64,000 nt of DNA from Marsupella aquatica (lineage: Eukaryota; Marchantiophyta), in contig OZ316892.1 in NCBI GenBank assembly GCA_973895155.1, positions 5,270,001 to 5,334,000 of the forward strand, read 5' to 3'. Below are positions 1 through 12,700 of this stretch, piece by piece (positions within the stretch are counted from its first letter, which is position 1; each line of letters starts with the position of its first letter). The translations under genes and the position numbers were made by a program. The notes under the pieces are model-generated. The model did no database searches. It saw only the letters and a list, made by a program, of their open reading frames with translations, and had not been told where the DNA came from.

Positions 1-1449
1 AATTGTGTTTCAGCTCACACACAGTAATGATATGAGCCCCGCTGTGAGCTTGCCAGTGACATCCGACCCTGAATGGGCAGTAGGCTGAACAATCTAAACC
101 ATCTTCATCGTACTGTGGTGGGGGCCTAAACCTAGAAAACTCCCCGCATACTCCTGTGGTAGAAATCTTCCTGACTTTTACCGTGCCAGGGGCATGTGAC
201 CCAGGTAGCCACACATTGCTATGCTGCACTACTGTGTGTGGTTTCTTTGCCATTGTTGTGTTCCTCTGGAGACAGTTTGGATCCAGAGGTCCAAGGGGTG
301 CACGAACCTCCTATTGCAATCCACACAGAACATATTCATGTTATTGTATATGGAAACACAGAAGATAGTGGTGTCATTGTATACAAAATACACACCACAA
401 TGGGGATGTTTATATGAAACATAGAAGACACTCATGACGTCGTATACAAAACATTGATGGTAAAATGCAAAGAAGACATTCCTGTTGAGGTATACCTGTG
501 GAGCATTTGTGAGAACGATTGCCAAGACGATTGCTCCAGACTGGTTTGTTGATCCTGCCATCTGTTGAATAGCAATTTGAAACTCACGGTCTTCCATCTA
601 CAATAGCAGCACAAACATACCATGCATCAAAACACAGAGTCACAAGTATTACATTTCTAACCCTTCAAAAAAACCACAATGATATAGGTATGGACTCTTG
701 AAAAGCTTTACCTCTTCCACTGTCAATAATGGTTCTGCATAGGTATTGTGTGACCTTTGTGTCCCCCTTGGTTCGGATGTGATTCCTCTGTCACGGAACC
801 CACTATACTCACCGTAACGACTGTTATAGTGCCAATCTAATTCATGTTCATCTTCATCATCCAATTCATGGATATACAGTGAATCTTCATCTTCTGAACT
901 ATCACTACATTCAGAACTGTCTGGCCCAGGTCTGATGTCACCACTTGACTTCCTTTCATGTCGATGAGCAATCTTACTAAATCGGCAAACCCTTGTTCAA
1001 AAATTGGGGGCGGTTTTAAGTCTATACACTACTTGGCCATGCATCACAGCCCATGAGTCCAAACATCTATCAAATTCATCAAAATTGCTAAAACGCTCGC
1101 CCAGATGAATGCGGGCCGCCTCTGCTTCCACTGCAAAGAGCATTGTAGAATACATAATGAAGAACGTCTACCGGAGCAACAACTTCAACAGTGCAAAACT
1201 TATGATTCATACGGGAGCAACTTCAACTTCATACTTAAGCCAAACAAATCCTCCAATTTATACTAGAAGCACAATAGATTCACCTTTTTCGGGATTCTTC
1301 CCATCCAGGATTGATTTCAGATTTTTCAGATGTCTTCGTGTTGTTCCCCGCCTTGCTCTTTGTGGTGATTGCCTGTCAGAATCGGGAATGTCCACCTCAC
1401 AGACATCCCCTGGACGCCAAAGATTGATGTCACTTACATCATCTGCCAT
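1..1449 (-). pseudogene. FAR1/Mutator-transposase-like gene, 5' part, one in-frame stop, continues past left edge
   Basis: I joined four exons by GT-AG sites with matching phase: 1449-1284, 1130-712, 597-496 and 223 to the edge. Exon 1 starts with MADDVSDINLW and is rich in charged residues. Exon 2 opens with an FSNFDEFDRCLDSW segment resembling the region before the zinc-binding domain of FAR1/MULE transposases, followed by an acidic Ser/Asp/Glu stretch. Exon 4 has a Cys/His-rich segment (CSAYCPFRVGCHW, then CELKHN) like the C-C-H-H FAR1/FLYWCH-type fold. The reading frame stays open through all three junctions except for one TGA at 997-999 in exon 2. The gene is therefore a recently broken transposase-derived gene, or the base is a sequencing error, or the annotation here needs another splice. 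An in-frame ATG also exists at 1503. Family assignment is from motif recognition only; the catalytic core would lie beyond the edge. Confidence 0.5.
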
Positions 1450-1910
1450 GATCCTGTACTTCAATGTGCATATGAGTACTATGCAGAGGTTAGTCATGTC
1501 CATTTAACGTAACGCTCAAAAACATTTACTAAGCCACATGCAATAGGGCTCTGCAGCCCATGAACTGACACCGTTTCCTAACATTGTTTGTGCCTTCAGT
1601 TTACACATTCTAACATCTGCACAGTAGTACCTTGTTTTCCTGTACAATCGATGGTGGTAGGTGCGTGCGTCGTGCGCCTCGTGTAAAGTTGAGTGTACTT
1701 GTTATCGGGCATGGACAAAAGTTGGGATGGGAGAATATTAAAAAATGCGGAGATTAGTTTACAAATAGAATACAATCATGTCAATGTATTCGCATTCGTG
1801 TAACATAACCCTAATGTTGATCGTGACGGCGTGGATGGGCAAATGCCCGATTTTGACTTCTAATTACGAGGTCCCGTTGCCTGATTACTGCGCGCTTGAC
1901 CCTAAACCGC

Positions 1911-1955
1911 CCCGACAATGTGCGCCTCGACAATGTGCGCCCCGACAATGTGCGC
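1911..1955. repeat. 15-bp tandem repeat, three copies
   Basis: Three consecutive copies of CYCGACAATGTGCGC differ at only one position. The array sits in a GC-richer patch flanked by short G runs near 2022-2028. Confidence 0.85.
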
Positions 1956-3536
1956 CCTAAACAGAAATTTTGTTGAAGACATAAACCACGATGTATTCAC
2001 GCTCATAAGGGACCATAGTGCGAGGGGGGGAAAATCGCGTAGTTGCGGCCCGACTGCAGCGGAGTCGCGTGGTCGACTACGGGAGGCAACCCTGCGTGGT
2101 GGCATGGCTCCCAACTGTGCAGTAAGGCCTTTACATGGGGGAAACTGCCTTACACGGGAGCAAAGGGTACGGGCCATAATGAGGGGGCTGATTGGGGCAA
2201 AAAAGTTTGGAGGGGCTGATCAAGTAAAGTTTCTCCTGGAGGGGGTCTATTGAGCATATCCCTCAAATTCAAAACAATGTTTGAAAGTGAAAGCCGTCTA
2301 CCCTAGTTGAGAGTGTCCATCCAGGCTGTTTGTCAAACATTGTGGTCTATCTAGGCTTCTTTTTAAATCTCCGCGGCTTGACATTTGTGGAAAATTAAAC
2401 AGCAAAATATTCATTGGTGCGTACTATTCAAGCGCAGAGTACCATTATCATCTCATCTGAAACGATGGGCTCCCACGTGTGTACTAGTCAAGCGCAAAGG
2501 GTGACTCACTGACTGTTCCCATCTCTTCGACGAGAATTTGTCAATTCAATCATACGTCTTGTTGTCGTCCACAAAGCTTCACTTCGTGTGATTGTGGGTT
2601 TGTGGGAATTGTGGGGCTCCAAATCTCCAGTGTAATTCGTACTCACTTGGACGAGGTCAACATTATGTTGTGGACCGGCAAGCTCCGCTCACTACGTCAT
2701 GGCCTCGATTTGATTTCGGGATTGGTTTTTGGATCAGCTTCAATCCTGTACAGGATCATCCTGTACTCACTGGTACTTTCAGTCGTAACCTCGCTATTGT
2801 GGAAGGTGGACGGTGGTCATGGTGCATCCAGCATTCCAGTGCATACCCAAACAGTCGTCAGTACAGACTACAGCCATGCGGCGCAAACAGCTCGCAGAAG
2901 AGATGGAGTTTGAAGTGAGTGCTCTTCTAGTCTCTAGTTCAACCTTAAATTAGTGAAGTGTTCTTCAATGAGTTCTGTATGCAGGGGTAAGTGAGGTTCC
3001 GACTTCAACGAAACCTTTCAAGGCAAAATCATAGAAAACAAGAAAAGAGCGGAGAGAGGAACTTCGAGTGGTGAGACGGAATAAAGTCCATCAGAAATGT
3101 TTATCTCCCGCGGCCACACACTTTTGCCCAATAAAGCCTTCGATGCAAGGGAAAAACCAGTATCAATAGCATTGTGCCGGTGAAGTGTGTCCACGATAGG
3201 CAGGGTCGGTACGCTGCAATCATGAAAAGGCCCGAGCTAATTATTATTCAGACTGGGACATTGAATCCAGGATTCGAAGTAGTTTGCAAATTCGATAATT
3301 ACCCGGATTAGCATGACTAGATCATTAGTAAGATTTTGAAGTGATGGTGTGTCTGAGCGTGGCTGGACAGAGTGGATTCTCGGGTTGACTATATTCTGGC
3401 ACTGAATTGATTCATCATCAGGCGGTGGCTGCAGTGGCCTTTCCACGTCCACAAAATGAATCTGATGAGGGAATTTATCAAGCCAAAGAATTGAATCTTC
3501 TGAGAGAGAGAGTTAGCAGCGGTCAGTCGGTCACAT

Positions 3537-3745
3537 TCCCCGCATATGTAACTTCAAATGATTTTAATGTATCCTTTACGAATTAAAGACATTCACCCAC
3601 ATAATTACATAATTTCAGATGATTCAACACATCTAGGAAAGATATTCACCCACGTATCTAACTTCAAATGATTCAACACATCTACGAAGGACATATACCC
3701 ACTCAATCGCAAATAGTATGTGACTTCAAATGATTGAACAAATTT
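3537..3745. repeat. Degenerate tandem repeat, about four units of roughly 60 bp
   Basis: The phrases ACTTCAAATGATT, CAACACATCTA and CATTCACCCAC recur in the same order. The units are diverged and unequal in length, as expected for an old minisatellite. Confidence 0.6.
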
Positions 3746-4890
3746 GGTCGGAGCCAGAGATGAAAGGCAGCGAATGCACTCAAAGGCACTGTAGGTGATT
3801 TGAATCCAGACAGGTATATCAATGCCCACTCGTGCGGTTCTGGCCGGAGTGGCAGGCATTCCTGCTAACCTAAAGAGCAACAAGTTACTTACTTCTGGAT
3901 CACGTCCGTGGTACAGTACTGTAGGTCTCACATGTACCTCGAGGGTCGATCCAAGGGAGGCAGTTGATCGATTTCATTCTATCCTGTAGTAAAAATCACA
4001 GGGCAAGCGCGTAGACATGCAAGCAATCGTCGCATTATAAAATAAAATATGACTTCAGTCCTTCATAATTACGCAGATCCTACAAATAAATGTATGATTG
4101 CGATTTGATTTAGAGTTTCAAAGACTTGCTTCATCAGTAACCTCGTGTCAAGACACAAACGTTTCAGTGTTTCATGCTTGGAAAAACCATTTTTCGGGAA
4201 ACACAGATCTTCGGCACACAATCATCGATCCTTATTACTTATGTGTGTGCGTGGTCTCCACTATATTTACTCATGATTAGAGACAGCAGGCAAGCTCGAT
4301 CATATAACGGGTATAGATGATTGGAAGCAATCCCACGTTACAAACGGTAATCATCATGCATTAGCATTGTATCTCGATTTCTTGAGACAACGGTGAATCA
4401 GCTTCTTGTTCTTACTGTGTGTCTTGGGAAATTTTTCTGTTTTCCTTCAACAATAAAAAATGCAGAAAAGGTGCACAGGCACTCAAAGCTCTTCCCACAC
4501 GAACACATTGATCATGGCCAGGGGAAGCAGGAGCCGACCACATCATGGCCCTGAGTCCCTGACCCACGATCAGTCAGGAAGGAGTGTACAGTCAATACAA
4601 CAACAGGGACAGACAGTGCAAAAGGTGGTCTGGCCTGGAAATCTTTGAAGCCAACAAAAGGCGAAAAAAGGTGGTCTGGCCAGTCCTTAACCAAGACGCA
4701 AGATCCTTCGACAATGGATTGGCTACAGTACCCAATGTAAAAGCTCCAAGCTCGATTAAAAAAGAGCCAAGACGACTCTGAGTTTGAGTATCAGTCCTTC
4801 ATAACTGATCTCATTCTATTTTGAATAGACATACTGACATTTCATTGAATTGAAATAGGATATAGCACTTGAAGCACCCTGGCTGCAGGT

Positions 4891-4910
4891 GGGTGGGTGG
4901 GTGGAGGGGG
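4891..4910 (+). other. G-quadruplex-type motif
   Basis: Three GGG runs separated by single T bases are followed by TGGA and a GGGGG run, which fits the usual four-run G4 pattern with short loops. No gene with a clear position relative to it was found. Confidence 0.5.
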
Positions 4911-5422
4911 AGACTCTGCACTTGGTTGACCACTGTGAAGAAGGGAAGTACATATATAACACTGCCAAATAACCAAAAAAATGTCAAACCTGGACAGGGC
5001 AGAGATCCAATATAGGGGGGCAAAGATGAGAAAAGCCCCAGTAGGGCAAATGAGCTACATAAGCCTGAGAGTCTCCAACAAGGGCAAAAAACTAAAATCC
5101 CACAGAGCAGGAAACTAATAAAAAACTCTACTAGGCAGCAAACTGAAAGCTCGGTAAAGCTTGGGAGGAAACTGGCAGGATAGAGAACCGGATATAAGAG
5201 GGGATCACAAAGAGGAATTTGTCTAGAGGCAGTAAAACCAAAGCCCTCTACAAAGAATAATGACTGTGAGAGCCCTCTGTAGTGTAACAGACATCCGCTG
5301 AAGGAAGGGAATTAGGGCAAGGCACACCAACTGGTTGTTGCTAATGATCTTCAGAACACTATTGAGAAATCTCCCATCCATGATTGTCAAGTGATATTAG
5401 CCTGACTATCCCTTCAAAGAAC

Positions 5423-5611
5423 GTAAATATAGGAGTATAAAAAACCTTGCAAGAAAAAGATTCCTTATTATTGACACTCATTTGTCCAGTTCCCTACACC
5501 CCCAAGTTAAGTAAATATAGATAAGTATTAAAAAACCTTGCACGAAAAAGATTCCTTATTAGTGAGACTCATTTATGATTTGTCCAGTTTCCTACATGAC
5601 CCCAAAGTTAA
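5423..5611. repeat. Tandem duplication of about 90-100 bp, two copies
   Basis: The first copy (5423-5510) and the second (5511-5611) share GTAAATATAG, AAAAAACCTTGCA, GAAAAAGATTCCTTATTA and GTCCAGTT, and both end in AAGTTAAG. The second copy has an extra TTTATGATT segment. Confidence 0.85.
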
Positions 5612-5630
5612 GTGACATGGACAGAGTTAT

Positions 5631-5654
5631 GGTCTAGAGGCTTTCCTCTAGACC
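5631..5654. repeat. Hairpin element: 10-bp perfect stem, CTTT loop
   Basis: GGTCTAGAGG (5631-5640) pairs perfectly with CCTCTAGACC (5645-5654) and is followed by TAGGCC. The same hairpin, with a different loop, occurs twice near 23.05 kb and in degenerate reverse form near 37.5 kb, so it belongs to a dispersed repeat. Confidence 0.75.
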
Positions 5655-5999
5655 TAGGCCATAAAAATATATATTTATCTTGAATTATAGTAAGATTGCA
5701 GGTAGTGTGAATTGCTTGTCATTTTTGCAATGCTACAATTAATAGAGAAAATCCAACAATTAAGAAATAACACATGAATGCTCATGATTATATACAATGC
5801 TACCTACCAAAACATTTAGACTGTCATATGTTCAGCAATTTTCCAGAGAACAATCTTTATGGAATCACTAGCCATCTCGTTTCCAGATTGACAAACTATT
5901 AATCTGAAGCTAAGTTGAACACAATGACTTGGGTCAGAAGTCAAAAGGAGAGGTGATGAGGTCTATGAGAGGACATCCCAAATGGAGAAGCAAGCACTT

Positions 6000-6755
6000 T
6001 CACCAACTGCGACTGGCAGAGTTGGATTGGGAGGTGGATCTGCTCCTAGATCGGTTAAGATTGGGAAAGTTATTAGGATTACGGTTGTCCATCTGGGAAA
6101 TCTCTTCCAAATGCGGGAGGAGGTCTAAAAGTTGTTGATCTCTCATGTCATCAATAAAAGAGCTAATAGGAATGGCATTAGCTGGCTGCAACATGTAGGA
6201 GTGAGGGCTATTATCAATGATGATGACCTTAGAGAGATCCCGGCCCAGCAAGGTGAGGTCCTTCACCAAGCCTCCTTCAATTGGCCTACAAGACTCACGA
6301 TATCTTCTGAACCTGATAGCATTATGTTTGTCCAAAATATCCAGCAATGGGTCTGCATACTTTCTCAAGCTTGCTGTGAAGATGACTACCTCAAATACCT
6401 TGGCCATTGCCTCTAAGAACCTATCCACCCCTGGCCGTTTTATCACATATACACTGCAAGGCTTTCCCTCAACCTCAACCGTGATGTTGAAGTCATAGTG
6501 GGGGACCACCTTGAATGATGAATGAACTAAAGTTTCATCTAGGTCAAGTACCAGTGTCTTCCGCCCATCATGGTCTTGGCTCTGAGGGGGCAGGCGAGCA
6601 TATTCCTCAGGGCCAGGGGGCTGGCCCTGACCTTGACCCACTTGCTGGCACTCACAATTGCTACTCGGGTCGCATCGACCACCACTATTTTGTTGTTGTA
6701 AGTTCACCAGTTCTGAATCACACTCAGCTACCTTATTCACTTGAAAGCATTGCAT
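6000..6755 (-). CDS. SCP1-type CTD small phosphatase-like protein (HAD superfamily)
   Basis: The 251-residue intronless frame encodes an FCP1/SCP-family phosphatase. Known members dephosphorylate serines, best studied in the RNA polymerase II C-terminal domain. Motif I DLDETLVHSS at about 71-80 supplies the two catalytic aspartates of the DxDxT signature. The motif II region (FTAS) is at about 126-129, the motif III lysine is near 165, and motif IV DNSP is at 181-184. A low-complexity Gln/Gly/Pro stretch (about 20-60) precedes the domain, and a short RS-rich tail (RSRSRSTSQS, about 236-245) follows it. The core is complete for this family. The frame stays open upstream of the ATG without another in-frame ATG nearby, so an upstream coding or leader exon cannot be excluded. 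The substrate cannot be inferred from sequence. Confidence 0.9.
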   Translation of the reverse strand: MQCFQVNKVAECDSELVNLQQQNSGGRCDPSSNCECQQVGQGQGQPPGPEEYARLPPQSQDHDGRKTLVLDLDETLVHSSFKVVPHYDFNITVEVEGKPCSVYVIKRPGVDRFLEAMAKVFEVVIFTASLRKYADPLLDILDKHNAIRFRRYRESCRPIEGGLVKDLTLLGRDLSKVIIIDNSPHSYMLQPANAIPISSFIDDMRDQQLLDLLPHLEEISQMDNRNPNNFPNLNRSRSRSTSQSNSASRSW

Positions 6756-9700
6756 GCTGACTTGCCATGAATTGCAATGAGAGTAGGCAAGTTTTGACCT
6801 AGATCCTTTGATGGGCCCAAAACAAATTCAGGATAGTTGCCATAATGCCGCCGATACTGATAAAGAGTATGCTACTAACTCTGCTTTCTCTTGTTGGTAG
6901 TGTTGTTTGTAGGCACCTGTTTTGCTCACACTAGGATTGAATCACTTCCTTGACTTTTTCCCTCACGGCTGTTGTCATGGCTACTATGGAAAATGGTCAT
7001 GCTTGCAAAGTGCTTTCTTCTTCCTTTGCCTATCAACTATATAACGAGCATACCCACCATGGCTTTCTGGATAGTCTCTCAGACCAAGTTGCTCATAAAA
7101 CTCAACCTATACGATCATGCATAGAGCATGATCATGAACCAAAGATTATCAGGTGTTGTTAAATTTGCTTTGTTTTGGGATGTTGTGAGGTAAGGGGGTT
7201 AATGTGTTCACAGATTGGATGTGACTCAATTCAATCAAGATGGTACATGGATCAGGATCAATAACACTTAGAGGTAAATCTTGCATCAGATTCTTTTGAC
7301 AAGATTTGGACAACAAAACATTGACTCGGACACTCAGTGAATTTTAAGGGTAAGCATGTCTACTACTGGGACATAAACTAAGCTGATATATAGGAAGGTC
7401 CCAGGGTAAGGTGTAGAGCTGGAAAAAGATGGAGTCTCTGGATATGCAAGGTGAGGAGACCTAGTTGAGCCATAGAGATATTGAGCCCCTCTAGACCACA
7501 ATTATGGCACTAAGATTCCATTAGTGATCTTCCACAAAGAAATCTATCAGACATTGGACTGAAGGTGATTGACTTCATAAAACCATTGGGACAAGAAACC
7601 CTTTAGACCATGATAGAGATGGTACTGGTAACATGTGGATTACGTCATAAGGAATAATGATTCATCTCAAAATCTTCACCAAGGTGTAGATGACTAAAAG
7701 AGTTCAAATATCAAGTGTTTGCTCTCTCCAATGGCACCAACATCCTGCTCAATGGCCACACAAAACAAAACAAGAACAAGAACAAGAACAAAGCAAATAT
7801 CTAGAATGGCATAAAATTAATTATTGCAACTAATTAGGAAAGTTTAAATAAATAACTCAAGGAGTTTAAATAGAAAGGATTAGGAAACTAACTTGATCAG
7901 GCTCCCTTGCCACTGTCAAAACATTTGAAAGTAAGCTACAAACGTCTCAATTTTGTATGCATGGTTGAATTGATTAATTAGTGATGGATAGTGTTATATT
8001 TGCTACCCATAGTCAAGCGGGTTGGGGAAATTGGAGGGGAAGGTGAGACAGTGTTTAGAAATTGATTGAGCTCAAAAAGTACAACAAAGCTTCCTCTTGA
8101 TGAGTAGATCAAAGCAGATTTCAACTCTTCCATCACCACCCCTCCACACAACACATTTGATCAGGGCCCACTGTCACAAAATATTTCCAAAAAAACAAAT
8201 CTTTGGGGCCCCTCTCATCCTCATTCCAACTGACCCTGACTTCCTAACTTAGGGGGTTCTTAAGAGCTATCTGAGTCCTTTCTGGACCTACTGCTGCTGG
8301 TTTTGCTGCTCCTTTGTTGAGGGCACATTCCGGGGCACACCAGCTGGTAGAAATGGGTGGTGGTGATGAAGACTATGACCGTGATGGTCTGGGACCCTCA
8401 ATGCAACAGCAACAGATCGAAGCAGCTCCGGGTGTGAACATTATCAAAGATGATTGATGTTTGATAATCAGCCCCCTGCTGCCATTGGTACAATTGGGTT
8501 CTTGCTGAGCACATTGATGAAAATAAAACCATAATGATGTAGTAAAGATTGAGAATGGACCCTCTCACACAAACCAACATGCACACCCCCAACAACCAGA
8601 AGTAAAATTGGACAAACTCCACTAGCCAAGCTATCACCCTCCAACCCCATGCCTCCCCCAACAAAATAATGAAAGAAAAATCACAAACCCTGAATCTCTG
8701 CACACAACCTTACCAAACTTACAAATTCTGAGTCTTCTGCCAAAAGAATGGACAGAAGATAGAGTTGGTACCAAATGACAAACTCTGGGTTGCATTTGTG
8801 TTTGTGGGCACCACTCCTCTACACAAGGTCTCTCTCGTCCAGATACACCTTCTTTAAATGAGGCAGAATTTCCACCGTGACAAATGAAACCCCTTGTTCA
8901 GCCAATGGGAGGGCTCGGATGAAAAGGCCAAGAGGCACATCAGCACAACCCTTGGAGGACAAACTCCACACAAACTGACGGTGCCTGGTGATTGTGGTCC
9001 CTTGCCCCATTGGTTCACCATTGATTTGTGGCCTAGATTAATTTTGCGTAGGTTTTATAGGGATCGAGCAATTCAATATTCACCAAGATCTAATGGTGTA
9101 GATTCGTTGGTACAAGATCTAATTAAGAAGCTGGACCTAATGTAGAGTTTTTTCTTCTCTCAAACAGCTTTTTTATTGAAAGATAAGAAACACTAGAAGA
9201 TGTCCTGTACAGTAGGCTTGATAGGGAACACTCAAGTGGCAAACAGTCACAAACAGAGTGCCCCAAAAAATCTTCGTGGATTACAAATTGACATCATTCT
9301 GATTGTGAGCAATCCATAGCTCTTAATGATGTTAGTAACCATCATCTGTGTTCATTGTTGTTTGTTCTATGTATGTCTAGATTGAAGCACCCTCTTAGAT
9401 TCCTCATCATTGTCAATTCATATCCCATGTCCTTAAGGAATCCTCATAACAGTAGTAGGGGGTGTCAAAGGTTCCACCCAGAGCTTGTTTTTGCAGGAGC
9501 AACATCTTTCATGTCAAGACGCGTACAGTAGACACGGTCGGCTCTCACGATTGTGAGAGTTGGGAAGAAGGAAGCTATTTTTGCATCATCCAAAAAGCAC
9601 TAACCCAGCATGGCCCTACCTGGGGAATATGAAACCTAAATTGACAGTTGCAAAATGCATGGTGAGTCCAAAGACTTTGAGGTCATGCAAGGGACATGAT

Positions 9701-12700
9701 AAGCAACACCAATGGCCATGTACCTAGGCATGACAATTAAATTTGGCACCATTCACTAAATTGAACATCGAATAGTATCAAACGAAGCTACTAACATATA
9801 TCTCCCCGGAGTAAATTGTACTAAGTTGCACAGTAGGGAGTCACTATGACCCGCGAGTTTTGTGGCCGTGACCGTGCCAAACCTGACCCAGTTCGCCATG
9901 AGGCCCCAAGTTATTATTTTGTTCCACTGCTGTAACTCTAGTTTGAACTCGTGGGTATGAAGTGGATTTACATAACCCGCTTTCCTAACCTCGTCTGTAA
10001 TCATTATTCAAGAACGTCCAGGCACTCCAGATACACTAACTCACATCAAGTGTACCAGCCAGACGTTTATGCATACCACTTGGTATGATTGTGTACATTC
10101 TGGAGTTCCTTTTTGCCTTGATAGATAAGATTAACGATTTCACTGAATTCCACTCATCTGGGATTGATTTCAGATGATTGTTCACATTGTGGATATTGTG
10201 GCGGTCTTTCAGCCTTGACAGTTGGAAAGATTGCACTGAATTCCATTCATCGAAACAGCAGCATAAAACAGGCTGTCCCGACAATCTGTAATTCTGTCCC
10301 AACCATCAAGTGATTAATCATCGTCACCTTAGCTTTTGTTCTTTCTTCTTCGCATTCAAATTACGCAACGTTGCGACAATGCAATGTTAACCAGATTGTC
10401 GACTCTCTGTCAAAGGTGACCCACAATGATGTGATTCAACCCCAATAATCATCAGTACTGTAGTACACTGTCTGCCACAGACCAAGAAAAGATTTGCCAG
10501 GGGAAAACGATGCACTGCCAAAGAAAGCCATACATTAGAAAGCAACGTACTAATTACGAACATAGACAACATCAGCTATTTTCCTCGCTCTGGATGAATT
10601 GTGGGACGTAGGATTGACCACTGGCGATTTGTTTGAGCTAGAATCATCAAGCCTCGGTCAAGATCATCGGAATGAGAGAGAATTGAGATGAACGGAAAAG
10701 GGTAAGCAAGTCGTCTTATGGCAATTAAAACCAGAACTAAATCCATATTGAAATGTAGGCCTGTACAAGTCCGCATTCCTCCCACGGAGGCGAGACAACG
10801 AATCGAATGTAATCAGGAACTGCTGTGAAGAATTCTGCACTAGCGTCAGACCTCACTGTAATGGCTGTTCATCTTCTGCAGTTCTGTAGGATTTGTGTTT
10901 TCTCACAATGATCTCGATGGATTTTCGTGCGATCGATTGATGATGCAAAGTCTCTGCCGTTAAGGATCGAGAGTACACTGTCACTCTGCTTCCGTGATGA
11001 TTCGTGCGTTTCTATGGCAGAGGTGGGGCCAAGTTGTTTCCCCTTGTATTACGGGACTTCTGGCTTGCTGGCCCTTCCTTCCTCGGTTCGCTAAAGAGAC
11101 ATCTACTGTAGGAAAGGAATGATGAAGAAAGTCGCCACTCGCTAGGGTTATTTGTTGTCTCTCTTCTGTTCTGCTTTGATGGATTTTCCATGCTTTGTTT
11201 ATGCATCGGTGTGCATCGCCGAGGAATGATGATGCTGCCTGCTGGCGCTTGGGCCATACGCTGAGGCGTGCCGATTCTGCCGAAGTGGTGGTGTCTGATG
11301 AGACAACTGAAAAGGGCAGCGGCAGCCGGGCCGAACACACGGAGATGCGGCGACCAACTGAGACGCACACGCGGTTGAGTATTATTTTGATCCAGGCTTC
11401 AACCTCCGCGGGCCTCCCTGTCTGCCGTTTGACGACCACCATCCTATCTGCAGTGGCTTTCTACTCTGCATAACCAATCAACTACAGTCCTGTAGAACTC
11501 GATTGTATGAATCCACCACTCTTGGTTAGATCCTCGGCAACTAGGGCCGTTCACCTCAAGCTTACTACCGTAAATGGCGCATACGTACATTTTCTCGATC
11601 AATCCTTTGCTTTCTGTCAGACTCCTAGCGACCCGGCCCACCATTAGTGCGCATTGCCTGACAGGAAGAGCTAAAGCGATTCACTTTTCTTCTTTTGTTT
11701 GCCTCGAACAATTTCAAAGAATTCCATTCTATCACCTTCTCTTATGGCCACAGTTTCCCTGCTACCCACTGTACATTGACTGTCTGCAGATGACACCCAA
11801 TGCACCACTTGTCTCCTTCTAGAATCTAAACGTCATATCAGAGAATTCTGTACGTTAAAAGTTTCAAGCGACTCTTTCTAAAAGCTCGGTACATTATTTG
11901 ATCAAGCAGCTCATAAAATTTTGTTCTGCTGAAATTCAACACTATGATGGACACAGAAGAAATTTGGTAGCCTTCGTCTCCCGAATTGGAAGTTTCCTTT
12001 TCAAGCATATCTTCTTCTTCTTCTTTTTCAATCCTTTTGAGGACACTGTACCGTACTCCTTTTCAACATAAAATTGGTCCTTTTTCGCAAAGCTTGCTTC
12101 CTCACGTACAGGGCAAAGAATTTCCTGCCTCGCTCTCTATGTCGTAGTGTCATCGTCGACATGATCCAGGCATTTGCTTTGTATGTGAGATACGGAGATC
12201 ATCCTTGCAACAGCACAGGTGGGCTATGATACTACAAAACCACTTTTCGCGATTTCTACGAAGGAAACACTGAAACAGGGTGGAATGATGCTTAGGGCAC
12301 GCATTTCGAATTCAATCCAACCTTTGTCCTCGACAATCTCGAGAATCCCGAAAGAGACTGGCATGAGGCTGTCTGACTTCCTCTCCCCACTTCGATAATT
12401 CTCTGACTCCTTCCTCTACTGTAGTTTTCATTCCCAACGTTCGATCTAGCTAGCCACCCGTGGCATGTGTATTCTGAACTGAAATTATTCTCCTCGGGAA
12501 GTGAGCTAGCTGGACCTCAACCAACGACGACGACGTAACCTACTAATAAGCAAGTAGTTGCTGTGTGGAATGTACTGTAAAACAGTCTTTGAAGGCCAAA
12601 AACAATGCAAGTAGTTTTCTTTTACGTCTGGCGAGACGCCATCACACATTATGGAACAGTTAAATAAGTCAACGAGTCCGATTTCTTCCAAAGTAAAGTA

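Larger units (their letters stand above)
1450..5999. other. Intergenic region, repeats only
   Basis: I see no convincing gene. Open frames here are short, have no recognisable motif and overlap on both strands. The region holds a 15-bp triple repeat, two sets of degenerate tandem repeats and a hairpin element, listed separately. A short direct repeat (AAAGGTGGTCTGGCC) occurs at about 4620 and 4668. Confidence 0.6.

Noticed and set aside
10981-11644. Overlapping minus-strand frames of 153, 118 and 66 codons
   Set aside because: No domain signature, frames overlap on both strands and there is no splice-compatible partner.
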